DNA of 64,000 bases from Ixodes scapularis (taxonomy: Eukaryota > Arthropoda > Arachnida > Ixodida > Ixodidae): positions 108,366,831 to 108,430,830 of the forward strand of contig NW_024609846.1 of assembly GCF_016920785.2 (NCBI RefSeq). Reading direction: 5' to 3'. Shown here piece after piece: positions 31,601-43,646 of this stretch; position 1 is the first letter of the stretch; each line of letters starts with the position of its first letter. The notes beneath the pieces were generated by a model that saw only the letters and a list, made by a program, of their open reading frames with translations, had not been told where the DNA came from and did not search any database. Made by a program: the position numbers and the translations under genes.

Positions 31601-32580
31601 GCACCACGACACAAACAGCATCGGCCGCTAAGACACAATTTTACTGATGAGGACAAGCGACTCTCACGAGATTTTCAGATCACCCTCCGCCCACACTTAA
31701 CGCATATCAGGACTGGGCAGTTCGTCGATTACAGTTCAGATTATTCGAGTGATACTTTAATTGCGATATTTGTTGTTGCAGTTTAATTGGAATCTTGTGC
31801 TGGAAAAAGAGGGGAAAAAGTAAAAGATGTCCGCTTTGATATATCTGGCGTATTTGTTTGTTTTAGGACACAGGCTTGCACGGTAAACCACTCCAGCAAG
31901 CTTGTGAATGCCATCGAGGCTGATTATACTGCTTAAACAATAACTTAAAAAATTAGTTCACTTTAAAAGCCTCCCCCTCCGGTGTTCATACTTCTGTAGG
32001 CGTCGCAACGTGAAGTTTGAAATGGGAATGCAATATGTCACTTATGACAAAGTAAAAATAGTTAAAAATGAGTAGTTTTAACGTCTTTCATGTAATATGA
32101 CTGGATAATAATCATTTAACGAATCGATTGATTTATTAGTTTATAAAAGGGTTATGATCAGTCGGATTAAGTTTTTAAAGAACCCCCAGCTTAAATCAAG
32201 GTTCAACGTTTTATGAAAGCTATGGATTGTGCGAGATAACAAAAATATGTGAGAAAAGGTTCTACAAACCACAGCACTAAGATTGTGGAAGCATCCGAAT
32301 TAATATTTATCACTTTGCTGAATTTCAACTTGTGTGAAACGATACAACGGAACCTCCAGTGAGAATAAACAATAAAAAAACATAAACATTGAATAAGGCG
32401 GGTCCAGGTCGGCCGGAAACGGGCTTGCATCGTCCAGATTCATGCTTCTGAATGTGCGCCCGTAGCAGACGACGCGCAGCGGTATCCTCGCTTTCGCATG
32501 TTTCCAATGTCGGCCGCACAGTGGCGACACAGTGCGATCTCGAGGCGAATACCCTATCTATCATACTGGAGTGTGCCGCA
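31601..32580. other. No gene recognised
   Basis: AT-rich sequence with scattered short frames, none of which resembles a known protein. Confidence 0.35.
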
Positions 32581-32584
32581 AAGC

Positions 32585-32870
32585 TTCAAATAATATGGCC
32601 AATTATTTTCAATGTATTCATAAATGATCTGAGTTTCTGTATCTGTCATTCAAATATTTTTACCGTATCTTGAAGACATAATTTTGTTTCGGCAGATTTC
32701 ATCTAGTCACGACTGTGTACTACTAATAAATAATGTTAATGAGGTGCATGATTGGTGCGACTGCAATATAACTTTAAATTCTAATAAAACAGTAGTTTCG
32801 TCCCCTCTACGTAGGGCTGAGTGCCAGAGAGATTTAGGAGTACATGTTAACTAAACGTTGTCGTTCAATT
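32585..32870 (+). pseudogene. LINE RT fragment (palm region)
   Basis: Reads PIIFNVFINDLSF (the G-PLLFNIFINDL motif upstream of the RT catalytic DD), then further on LNSNKTVVSSPLRRAECQRD with LGVHVN, matching the post-RT NxxKT..YLGV region. Several frame changes are needed. It ends where the minisatellite element at 32943 begins. Confidence 0.6.
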
Positions 32871-32942
32871 ACGGTATTTGGAATAATACAAAATGCCGCG
32901 TTTCGAGCGTTAGGCATTATTTATAGTATTTCGCAAGAACTA

Positions 32943-34818
32943 CCCTATTGAAAATTATTTTTTTTACCAAAATGTCATTTCCTGTAAAAGTCTATTTTAC
33001 TGGATTATGGGACTGTTTTCACTTGCAGTAGAGCCGGATTTGTTACTGGAATGTCACCGGTTGTTTTACAGGAATTTTACCGGATTCGTACCGGAATTTC
33101 ACCAAATATTTTACCAGAATGTCACCGGGTTTTTACCGGAAGTCTATTTCCAGTAAACGTCTATTTTACTAGAATATGTGACTCTTTTCACTTCCAGTAA
33201 AGCCATACTTTACCAGAACATCACCAGATATGCCGGAATTTACCGTGTTTTTTTTTTCTGTTTTCGGACGTCAACCGAAGGCACTTAGGAGGAAGCCTGT
33301 GAACAGTGTTTGGTTATGTTTACCAGATGCTGGACGATTCGATAACAATTGAAGTGCTTAGTTCATATAGACTTGAAGGTTCTATGTATTTATTTAACAC
33401 GGTCCATACCAGTAAAACAATTTGCACAGCTGTAGACAAAATCAATCAGACTAAATAGGAACAACCATGCAAGTACTTTGCCGCAAAAAATATCTTTCAA
33501 GGTACTCACAGTGCCGCTGGGTAAAGTCGTAGGCGCATGGTAGTTCAACTTATAAAACCGCGCAGGTTCACCACATGGACACACACAGATATACTGTCAG
33601 CAGCACGCTTAGCGAAAACCACGATCGGGCGGAACAAACATCCGCCGCCGTTGAGAAATCCCGGGCACACTCACTATGTCGTCCCTGATGCCGTCCCCGC
33701 GGGTGCACCAGGCGTCAGTAGCACGCTTAGCGAAAACCACGAACGCGCGAAACGAACATCCGCCGACGTTGAGAAATCTTGGGCACAGTCTTTTTCGCTC
33801 GCTGGATGCTTCTGAAAACGGACGGACAAAGAGGCGTAAGAAACAGGTCACAACACATGGAACGCGAAGCCGAGACTGAGCGTTCGTTTCTGACCGGCCG
33901 TTGCTCGTTGACGGACAAAGAAACCGGTTGTCTTCAAAGAAAAAATAAAAATAAAATAAGTCAGCAGAACGACCCTCTTGCATTTTCCCCACGAACCCAA
34001 TGCGAGGGAGAGAGGGTGCGTGGGGACTCGTCCTTGGCGCGAGGCACCATAAGTACACACCCAGTCGCCGGCTCGTCGCGGCTTCCCCCTCCCCTCGCGT
34101 CGGCTTCGAGTGGAGGTCGGTAAACAGGGAAGCGAGTCACCCGTTTCGGGTAAGATTTCTAGGAAAACCGGGTCGTCTGCATGGTATACGAAAGGGGCTG
34201 CCGGTGGCATTCCAGTAAAATGTGTCTGCCGGCCAATAATCTACCAAAGACTGGTAAACTGGTTTCGAATGAAAAGGGGTGAAAGTGCCCTCCTTTTTGG
34301 ATCGTCAAAACAGTTCGCTGCACGCACTTCTTGCAGAATTGCAACGTCGTTTCGAGCTAAAACACGCACTCACGAGAATGCCGCTGCATTGGCGGCCGCC
34401 ATTACAAACACAGTTCCCCTGCTCTTCTTGGCTTCCTTGACTTTAGTAGTTCCCCTTGCGTCGGCTTCCAGTGATGTTCGGTGTCCGGCAAACGAGAGTG
34501 GCTTCCAGTAGGATTCCAGCGGCGGGGGATCGAAAGTGGTTCTGGTATAACTTCCAGCGAAAGTGGCTACGCTGGTTTCTGGTAAAAATGAGTGGAAATT
34601 AACCCGTTTCCGCCGAATGTCACGGGAAGTTTTTGCCGGATTTTAACCGTAAGTGGCTCCGGTAAAAGGTCCAGCGAAATCTGGTTACTGGAAGTGGCAG
34701 CCGGTAATATTTGCACCAAAAAACTGGTAAACTACGCTGGTTTCTGGTGAAAATGAGTGGAAATTAACCCGTTTCCACCGAATGTCACTGGAAGTTTTTG
34801 CCGGATTTTTCAATAGGG
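32943..34818. mobile_element. TA-flanked TIR element B with ACCGGAA/TTCCAGT minisatellite interior
   Basis: The left end CCCTATTGAAAA and right end TTTTTCAATAGGG are exact inverted copies, each flanked outside by TA (32941-32942 and 34819-34820). Tandem degenerate units (TTTTACCGGAATTTCACC, GGAAGTCTATTTCCAGTAAA, TGGTTTCTGGTAAAAATGAG) fill 32970-33250 and 34140-34810. The middle (33300-34100) is unrelated and GC-rich, with duplicated AGCACGCTTAGCGAAAACCA blocks at 33601 and 33720. No transposase is seen. Confidence 0.7.
33600..33790. repeat. Tandem duplication of about 119 bp inside element B
   Basis: AGCACGCTTAGCGAAAACCA CGA and the following AACATCCGCCGxCGTTGAGA AATC GGGCACA occur twice, about 119 bp apart. 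The copies differ at several bases (GATCGGGCGG versus GAACGCGCGA). Confidence 0.75.
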
Positions 34819-34820
34819 TA

Positions 34821-35640
34821 TATTATTGTTAATTTTTATATTCAGTTTGTACCGTTTGTTCATGCCTATGAAACTTGAGCCTGATTCGGGCTTTGGAATT
34901 GCAATGCTTCTAGTAACCAACCAATGATATAAAAGTAAAGTGATTTGATTTCTTATAGTTTACTCCACCACTTTGTCGCATTGTTCCTTTCAATTATGCG
35001 AGTCTTTGGCGACGATACGGTTTTCTGGCACTAAACACCAGAAAACTAGAGCGATATCATTTTTTACATTAATGCTTGCAAAGTTTAGTAGACTATTCGA
35101 ACCTGGCGTCAGACATTGACCTCTATATGCAGAGGTTAATATTAAGAGTTACACCCACTTTATCAGCTTGAAAGATAAATCTAATCAGACCGATGAACCT
35201 ATTACAACATTTTAATAACACGTTCTGTACAATCAGCATCGGCATCTACAACTCCTGTATTCGAATGTTCGAGCGCCCTTCAACTAATATTTCACTATTT
35301 CCTGTGAGTACTAAACATGTTATTTCTGAACTTATCAAAATATGCCAACAATGTTCTTTGCTACTTTCGTACTAATACAAGTACGAAAGTATCGCTCGTT
35401 ATTTAGCGTTAGTGCAATTGTTTTGTTAAATACACTTTTCGCCAGTTTCGTTACCCATACAAATTGTGCAGACATTTTTGGCACACAAAATGTGGTTTTC
35501 AATCTTTATTCAGGCATCTGTCCTTAGCACAGAAATAAAGAGTTGAATGAATGAACGAATTGACTCAGTACATCAAGCTAGACTAAGGGCACCTCTTCGC
35601 CACAAATGTACAAAATATCTTGCTAAGACATGAAGCGCTA
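34821..35640. other. No gene recognised; one short hairpin
   Basis: AT-rich. ACTTTCGTAC and GTACGAAAGT (35363-35390) form a 10-bp perfect stem with an 8-nt loop. AGAAATAAAGAGTTGAATGA near 35530 resembles a retroelement tail. Confidence 0.4.
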
Positions 35641-35648
35641 AATTCCAT

Positions 35649-35940
35649 TTAAACTAACATTAGTTCATACGTCCACCCTGCGGTCAAGTATGTTAGAGCA
35701 GCGCCCAGCAGCAAAGAGCTTATGACCCGAACGTTCTTGTTGCAGAACCCGTCTAGCTTTCTCCCTGTCTTGCCTGATTCAATGTCAATGTGCACCATTC
35801 CGGTGTGCGGTAGATATACCACGACTGCGTGATTCAAATTAAAGACCCCAGGTGTTACAGTAAAATGGCTATGTTGTTCCTCCACAAAGCCGAATCTGCT
35901 TCGGCCAATTCTAAGCCCAGACTGGGCTCTCGCAGTATAA
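35649..35940 (-). CDS. Candidate coding exon, unknown protein with hydrophobic C-terminus
   Basis: An open minus frame encodes, in order, GLRIGRSRFGFVEEQHSHFT, VTPGVFNLNHAVVVYLPHTG and IDIESGKTGRKLDGFCNKN, then a hydrophobic segment VISSLLLGAALTYLTAGWTY ending ELMLV and TAA. Composition is balanced and not repeat-like, and the end looks like a transmembrane or membrane-seeking segment. I do not recognise a family. It could be a terminal exon of a minus-strand gene or part of an unrecognised transposon. No convincing acceptor was found upstream. Confidence 0.3.
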
Positions 35941-36229
35941 ATATTTAAAACGTAAATTATGTTTTAGTTTTTGTTCAAAATGTATAACCTGTAATTGCAC
36001 GGTCAGGTAAGCATTGATTGTCAAACATTGAAATAGTTTATAGCCTTCATCATGCAACTAGCTTTCAATAGAGGTTTTATGCCTACTGTTCGCAGCATAG
36101 CCATACTCACTTTTTAGCAAGCACAATTGCCAAAATAATCGTCTAAACAAGTATATGGTATCGAAGTTCTACAGATATTTTTGTTTGTTTTGTGGGCACA
36201 TCGGTAGTTTAGCCCCACTCTCAGTGCAA

Positions 36230-37612
36230 CTCTAGTGAAAAGTACACCAGGCGGAGGGCTGGTGTGTCTTGATGTGACACCAGACTTTTCACAGATGTGA
36301 TTGGGGACATTTTCACACCACCAATCTGGTGTTCTTGTGTAACACCAGAAATGTGGTGTGCTGGTGTGACATCAGCAGTCTGGTGTTCTGGTGTGACATT
36401 AGGTTTTATTTGTGGTGTGATACCAGAGCCCCTGTTGACTGGGTGTTGCTTTACTCACAAAAAAGGGTATAATAATAAGTTTGACAACAACGCTGCTGTC
36501 ATAATTACTTTATTAAAAAAACAAAAAAGCACAAAAGTAAAGCTTTGGAAGCTTTACTGTTGTAGACAGTTGGCCGTAATCAACTGGAGCTTGCCCGGAG
36601 CCACTGCGTTGCGTTGATGAACCGGACGCCCTGGGGTTCCTCAATTCTTGGCCTTTCCACTTGCGGTTGACTCGTGTCTTAGTTACGCTGATCCGTTCCA
36701 CGTACACGTCCGCGCCAGTTATCTCCTCTTATCATATTTGACAATTGGCTCGATTTCCTTGTCCGGCTCTTTCAGGAAAGCAACTTTAAGTCAAAGAATA
36801 TCAAATTTTTCTTTGAGCTGACCGATGTCGGATGGATCCGTGGCGAGCACGACGCCAATCTTGTTGGCGATCTTTGTTTTGGCGTTCCGCAGGAGTCCTT
36901 TTTCGGTTCAGGCAGTCGACGCCCTCCTGGCTCGTAGTAGGTATGATCTGGCCGTTAATTCCCGGGTTTCGGCACAAAAGCGGCAAATAATTGTTAGCTT
37001 TCTTTGTTGGTTTGCTACCAGACCAAGCGCGTCGGAAGTCACGAAAGTGCACCAACATACACTATTTCGGCTTCGACTCACAGAGAAGAATCCTTTATTT
37101 TTTCGAACTTCAGCAAGAATACTGGCGGAAAGGGAAGGAAAACCCCCGAAGAGGCGAGCGCCCCAGACGCCTCAAGGCCGCCCGGGAAAGAGCTGTGGAA
37201 GGGGGGGGGGCACTTCTTGAGCACGAAGGAGCCCGCCGAGGGGTCTCCAGAGACCACCAAGACGGGACGAAATGAGGCACCGCGTCGGGAGAAGGGGCGT
37301 CACACAAACTAATCAAAAACACGCTCGCGGACGGGGGGAAGACTCAATAAAGATACAACACATGTGTCACATCAAACTACGTGGTGGGTGCACAAGGCTG
37401 CGTGGTGGGCACATGAGTCCGTGTGGCGTGACACCAGAGTCTCTTGATGTGCCCTCCAAGATGGTGTGAGGGTACACCAGCATTTCTAACGGGCACACCA
37501 GGCTGGTGTGCTCGATGCACTAGAATTTCTTGTGGGCACACCAGACCTTCTCGTGTTACATCAGGATTCTCTGATCTCACACCAGTATTGCCTGGGGTAT
37601 TTTTCATTAGGG
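36230..37612. mobile_element. TIR element C with GTGACACCAG minisatellite interior
   Basis: The left end CTCTAGTGAAAAGTACACCA and the right end, read inverted, CCCTAATGAAAAATACCCCA match over about 23 bp. Interior arrays at 36240-36440 and 37370-37590 repeat GTGTGACACCAG/CTGGTGTxACAC units, which are self-complementary. The middle (36450-37360) is a different GC-rich filler with no transposase. The TIR core CCCTAxTGAAAA is shared with element B. Confidence 0.65.
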
Positions 37613-39399
37613 AAAACTTCGCGCAAAGTGCGACGTAAAACAAATTTTTCGTGTAAAGATCGTAAAAATGTTAGGTGTTCGAGAAGATCACTCATCTGCG
37701 TCAAGTTTTTATTTCAAACTCGATTTGCCACGTTCCGCCAATTGAAAAGCCCGGCGTAAGAGACCAAGTACGCAACTGATCTCGTCATTTCGTCGTCTCC
37801 TTCCGCACGATAAAGTCCGTCTGCTATTATCAGCAAAAGCTCTTGTTTATTGAGTAACGCGAAAACGCAGTGTCTGAAGTCAGCAGCAGGCAACGCCATA
37901 GATTCTTCAGAAAGTCGTCAGCTCATGTGAATGCCGCGACACTAGCCGAAGTCGGAAGTGCCGTTGTGTAGGTCGACACTGAGAGCGGAATGTGGTCGCT
38001 TGGGGAACCCTTGGCGGTTATGACGAGTCACCCCGCACGCAGGGGTCTGAGAGTATATTAAAGTTTTCGCCAAGCGAAGCGGAGTGTTGTGAGGGGTGTG
38101 TGCGGCCAGCATGCACCGTTTGACCAAATACCATGCAAGCCAATACTGGCAACTGCCGCGGAGCGCGGGAAAGATGTGATCACAGCGCCCATAGCGAGCT
38201 CGGAGTATTCGCTAGCAGACGAATTCTCCAAAACAGATTGGTTTCAATTATCTCCGTGCGAAATGACCAATGAAAAAAATTTCACGGGTGTTCGCCGCTT
38301 TGAATGTTAAATAGTAGGTGCCACCTCATGAGTACATTTTCTTCGCTTGGGAAAGATGTCACAGCTTTCAGGGTGAAATTTTAGTGCTCTCCTGACGGAA
38401 AGCTTCTGTCAGAACTTATGTTAGCCAGGCAAAACACGAATGTGCCTTCGCCCTGTTTCTTGAAAAAGAGCATTGAACAAAAATATCGGAACATAGCTAC
38501 GTTTCAACTTTACTGCTCTTATCTATCAATTCGTTTTGTTGTTGCTATTCCCACTTCTCATGAATGTATTGCTTAAAATTGTTTTGACGAATAGGCGAGC
38601 TGGCTATTCCCCATAAGATTGTCTCCGGATGAAGAAGGAACAGGCAATTTTGAACCATGTACGTTACTGCAATGTCAGTATGCTTTGGAAGAAGTCGTCT
38701 GTTTGCATGCAAATATGGCGCTAATACTGAAATTAATAAAAAAAGGACTTATAAAAAAGCAAACTTCTCGTGCGTGCAAAAGAAGAAAAATAGAAGAGGT
38801 CGTACCGCTGATAAAGGTGATTTCGGTCATGTTATACACGGTGCACAAATTGCGCTTGTTAGCGGCGGGATGACTAACGTCTCCTGCGACTTTTGCTATA
38901 AAGGCCGGCACCCGTTGTACGGTTCTGGAACTCCTTTCATTCTTCAGTCTACTTTCTTTTTATGACGCTTAGCCTCCGCGTTCATTCTTCCTCCTGCTTT
39001 CATGTTGTTGTTTTTGCTTTTTTTTCTGTTGTTTACTTGACGGTCGAACTATCGCGTGTTTTCCTTGAAAGTTTTCACTTTCTTTTCTTCACTACTCCCG
39101 TCGGTTCGTCTGGTACTCTAGGCCAGGACATTTGGAGGGTCGGCTGCAAGTTTCTTGTTATTGCTCTTTTTTTTTTCTACGATCGTCTGCGATAACCTTC
39201 TATTTTTGCCTTCAATTGAGTTTCGAATCCGAAATTTTCATATGTGCTTTTCGAGCCTTAATAAGTATATTAAAAAGTGTAAGCTCGTTATACATTTCTA
39301 TTCGGATTTTATTTGAATACGCGGCGAAGTCTGCTATGGGTCGTCCCTTGTTGATTATATGGCCGTCTTCGGGCATTTACCAGCGCATACTTGGAGATG
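37613..39399. other. No gene recognised
   Basis: Two overlapping frames near 38.6-38.9 kb are unremarkable. No domain or splice structure could be supported. Confidence 0.35.
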
Positions 39400-39405
39400 G
39401 CAGGC

Positions 39406-39700
39406 ATGCCATGTGCTGCCTACCACTGCAAAAACAATTTTTTTAAGATGTGGTTGAAAATCGTGCTTCCGCTTTCCGAAGACCGAACAAACGTGAGTAA
39501 TTAAGTTACTTAAAATTAAACTGGAAGAGCTATCAAAGTCCGGCTTCAAAATCGGCACTCACGCCTCAAGACACGATTATGACAATTGTACGGAGATGGC
39601 GGAAAACTTCACGGATAATAGAACAGATGCACAACTGAAAACTCAGTCCTATGTAGCCGGGTGGGCTGCCAGTCAAATTTGTCATGCTTGCTAAGTCCAA
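39406..39700 (+). pseudogene. Degenerate THAP-type zinc-finger / transposase-like remnant
   Basis: ATG at 39406 begins MPCAAYHCKNNFFK, the start of a THAP domain (M-P-x-C..C-x-N pattern). After a one-base shift KSCFRFPK follows, equivalent to the F-x-F-P segment. Downstream (39510-39690) the text LEELSKSGFKIGTHASRHDY and LKTQSYVAGWAASQICHAC resembles the C-terminal helical part with a YxAGxxA motif in THAP/P-element-like transposases. The T8 tract at 39438-39445 probably caused the frame break. It is a short, dead copy. Confidence 0.45.
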
Positions 39701-41794
39701 CTGCAATCAGAAACATGGAATACCTCGAGAGAAATTCTATCGAGAGAACAAGAAATACTCGCATGTGAAAGTGACACCACTATGCAACTTAGCTCATCAC
39801 CTAGCCGGTAACATTCAGCTGTGCCTTCGACACACATCTCACTGATATAGTGCACCAAACAAAATTCCAGCTAAAGGCGTACTTGAGGCCGCTGATCGAC
39901 ACTCGAAACAAAGGCTCGGTGTGCAGGGATAGCCTGGACACGCACGTCAACAAGTACTTGTATATACTTTAAATCTGCTTCGTCAAGCGGCCGAGCAAAC
40001 AACCTGCCAAAGACAATGGGCGGAGAAATGCGAAATCAAAAAAGGTGACACACTGCTAGCACGTAGCAGATTGCTGCGTGCGACTTACCGGGCGGCGTGA
40101 ACTGGACTACGTTATCCCTTTCCTCTGTTTTCTTTTTAGCCCCTAGCGACGCCGCGAAAGCAATTAAACAAACGTGTAAGTGCAGCTCAAAAAAAAAAAG
40201 AAAATAAAGAAAGTGAAGCTCGTTTTTTTAATAGTTTTATAGTGTTGCTTCCGGTTTGTTTGTTGTAGACTCAACAACGAGAGCGACCCCCACCGGTTCA
40301 TTTTCAATGCTCCTACCGACTCCCTGCGCGATCGTCGTCGTTGAAGTAGCTCTTTGCAGGGTGCTTTGTATCTTTGTATTGTCTGCTAACTCTTTCTTTC
40401 AATATCCGTTGCCCAGAACGGTTCTCTATTTTCTTATATTTTCTCCTGGGATAAGAACCCCATCTTTTCCGCAAAGTTTGGAAAGTGCTTGCAGGGTCAT
40501 TTTTCTCGTTACTTTTTGTTTTTTAATGCTGCAAAGGCTGGTGCGCTTGCTGTTTTAATTTTAACATGTTGTTTGCGCACGTTTTAATAATCACTTATTC
40601 AGGTAAGACATTGTGACAACATGGTTTGTAACAGATCAACAATAACCTCTTACGACGTAGTTCGAGTAGCTAAACGCCTTTTTTCCCCTTATCAGGCGCC
40701 CTTCAATCGCGTGTGATCCTCTGAGTGGCGATTGAGAACGCTAAATAAGCCACTCTATATGTGTTGGTGCGGGCGTTGTTATTTGCAGTTGCAATCAGTG
40801 GATTATGCTTCGCAAGCAGACTGACCGCAATAAATTGTTTCAGCTGTTGAGGCGACGAAACGGGGCTCGCAAAGATCGAAGACGTCGCGGAGCCTATACT
40901 ATTTCATTGCGTCGTCTGCTTCCGTGAACTCCGAGTCCGCTAGAGGAGCCACTGTCGCGTTCGCCACCCCTCCCCTGGGTTTTCGGAGGAGTTTCCAGTA
41001 TTGACGAAGCTATGTGCTATTTGGTTTGACAGCCTAACTCGGAGCCCAAGCTAGCGCTGCCACGTTGGCAGCAGACGGCATACGGAAGATGGCCCGGCTG
41101 TAGCTGGCCTCAGCAGCTGCCTTCGCGTGCGCGTCTATTGAAGTTTAGAGACTATAGTAGATGGGCTTTATTGTGCGGAGAGAGACGGTGGTGTATCAAG
41201 AACTGCTGCGTACTTTGGTTTCATATCTCGATAAGGACTTAGCGGAGATGTCCGATTTTCTTCATCGCCTAATATTTTGACAAGCCTTTCACAGAAAGCG
41301 CGTTATTTCAGCCATCTGACGGCTGTTTTCCCCCTGGGAACATGAAGCCAATGTATGAAACTTCCGTTTTTGTCTAACAGGCCTGTAAGTTGGTATATCA
41401 TAATAGACTTGTAAGTTCGCATATAGCAAGAGTCTTTGTAAAATCGCCTGCTTAATGCTGATAATGCAATTAACTTCAACGGGCACTAATTTCAATCCGT
41501 ATTCTTTAGGGGCACATACGGCTTTTCAAGCAACATAGGGCAGATTTTTTCCGCAGTCTTCTCCATCAATTACGGTGTTCATTAGAATATAAATTTACAA
41601 TGCTCATTAGAATAAAAATATACAATGTTCATTAAAAAGGCTTACTTATACGCTAATGTAAAGTCCAGTATGAAGTCTTATGGAAACCATGGTGTTCCTC
41701 GCGAAAAACATAGAACGCTGCATAAATGTGTATTTTCTGAAAGCTTATAAGAGGTGGAATATTCAGAGCTTTGCACTCAAATAGGAAATGAAGC
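39701..41794. other. No gene recognised
   Basis: Intergenic. A plus frame of 100 codons at 40256-40558 is hydrophobic but has no recognisable family or splice context. Confidence 0.35.
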
Positions 41795-42010
41795 GTGGTG
41801 TACCCCGAGGCTCTATTCTGAGACAAATTTTATTTCTAGCATATAAACATGATATTGCAGACATCCCGGATCTCCTCTAGTAATGTACGCCTTTGATACA
41901 TGCGCATTATTTCCCGTCGGGACAGGGACTTTTCTTGAATATCTGAAGAACGGATATCAAACAAATCTGTCGTCCTGGCTTCAAACTAGCAGCTACAATT
42001 AAACTCAAAT
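41795..42010 (+). pseudogene. LINE RT fragment
   Basis: Reads RGVPRGSILRQILFLAYKHD then IADIPDLL, the G-V-P-Q-G-S-V-L-G-P-LLF motif B region of LINE RT. Stops appear shortly before where the catalytic FADD should be (ACGCCTTTGATACATGC). Truncated both sides. Confidence 0.65.
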
Positions 42011-42118
42011 AAAACTAATTACCTTTCTCTTTAAACCAAGAAATATACCCAGTGATTTCCCATTATTCCTAAACATGTAGTTATAGGTATAAAATAAGTG
42101 AAATAACAATCTATTTCT

Positions 42119-42133
42119 GGGGGGGGGGGGGGG
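42119..42133 (+). repeat. G15 homopolymer
   Basis: An uninterrupted run of 15 G followed by TAGAGGGGGTTTGGG. It is a possible quadruplex former and a likely sequencing trouble spot. Confidence 0.9.
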
Positions 42134-42694
42134 TAGAGGGGGTTTGGGTTAATTGGAGGATTAAGTGCACAACACACGCGGCCGAACTCAAAGCAGATTT
42201 GCGCAGATCAGTTGGCTGCATAGAGGAAAACATTTCTTATTCCTAACTGGCTTTCAAAATAATGTACTTGTATTTGCTTCATTCTGAATTGTGTTAGGAA
42301 TCATGGATTCGGGTAAAAGTGATACAAATGACGGAAAACTTAGTTATACAGAAGAGAGTGTTTCGGTTGCTCGAATAGTACAAAGGAATTATATTCGAAT
42401 TTTCTAGCCATATTATTTTGGTAAAATAGCATCCTCAAGCCAAATAAAATATATTATTTTAAATATATTTAAACAGTATTCAAACCGAAACTATACAAAT
42501 TAAATGAGGGAACAGTAAGTGAGCGGTATGCATCCCGGTACAACAAAAGAAGCAAGCCTAGCATACGCACAAACTACGCCAAAAAGACGCTCAATTATTC
42601 AGTTCCGAATTTTCTATATCACAAAAAAATAACTGAATTTCTGAGTGGCATATTTAAATTATAAGCAACAAATTAAAAGTAGGGTTCTGGGAAT

Positions 42695-42825
42695 TCTGGT
42701 TCGGATTGAATCGCACTGCGTCATTCATTGCCCTCACAGTGGAACGGAAAGTCACGAAAACCGCTTCTCTTAACAAAGTCCAATCTAGAGATGACACTGC
42801 GTTATTCGATTCGAACCGATATTCG
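42695..42825. repeat. Small palindromic MITE, family 'GGTTCGAAT', copy 3
   Basis: Left TGGTTCGGATTGAATCGCAC, right TTCGATTCGAACCGATATTCG; inverted ends around a short core that keeps the GCACTGCGTCATTC / GACACTGCGTTATTC similarity. Related to 929-1057 and 13081-13228. Confidence 0.45.
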
Positions 42826-43646
42826 TCAACTTTTAATTAAAAGCCTTCTCTCAACTGATATCGCATAGCCATAGTCACCGATATACAAATTTGTCATAGC
42901 ACTTCCATCACGGGGCTATTTTATAAATCTATTTTTACATCTCATTACAGGCAAGTATATCGTGAATTGTTTTTCAATTTTTTATCGCCTTGGTAATTCT
43001 GCTTCGTAAACCTGTTTTTATCGCTTCAACAAAAATACACCATTTCAACGTTTTCGGACATTTCGCGTTATAAAAGCGGAAATGGCTTGGTACGCTACAG
43101 AGTGCTTCTGCTGTGTCCTCGTTTTAGTGTACTTGATTGAAAGAAACTATTTGTTAGTGTAATCATTTTGTATTACTATTTTTTTCTGTTATGCTCGATG
43201 ACGGCATGCTTTTCTTTAGGAATTGTAGTTTTATTACATATTTGTATTTCTTTTTATATTTTGTTATTCTCATTCTTAAGATAAAACAGCAGATTAGAGT
43301 GCTCTGAATTTTTTTTAAGGCTTCTGGTGGCTTGTCTGGTTATCCGGTGAAGCGCTTACTCGTTAACTATTTGTTACCGTATGAAAGATCGAAGAGGCAT
43401 GGCATGCTTTAAAATAACCAGCTCACAGAACAAATGCGCTCAAGCGCAGGTCATCAGCTCGAGATGTGCCAACGATGACTAGATTCCTCATTAGCAGTCA
43501 CCATATTCCTTCCGATTATGAAGACCCGTAACTGTACCTCATGGGGGTTGCGAGTCGAATATCTCCTACTTGTTTCCGGTTCCAGTACTAAGCCGTCAGG
43601 CACTTTAATGTCCGTGGGCTCGAGTGTTGGAGGCAACATGTTACAA

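Noticed and set aside
31805..31945. Next M13 exon after TTGTTTGTTTTAG
   Set aside because: The acceptor is good but the frame that phase 0 requires reads DTGLHGKPLQQACECHRG and stops, with no M13 similarity.
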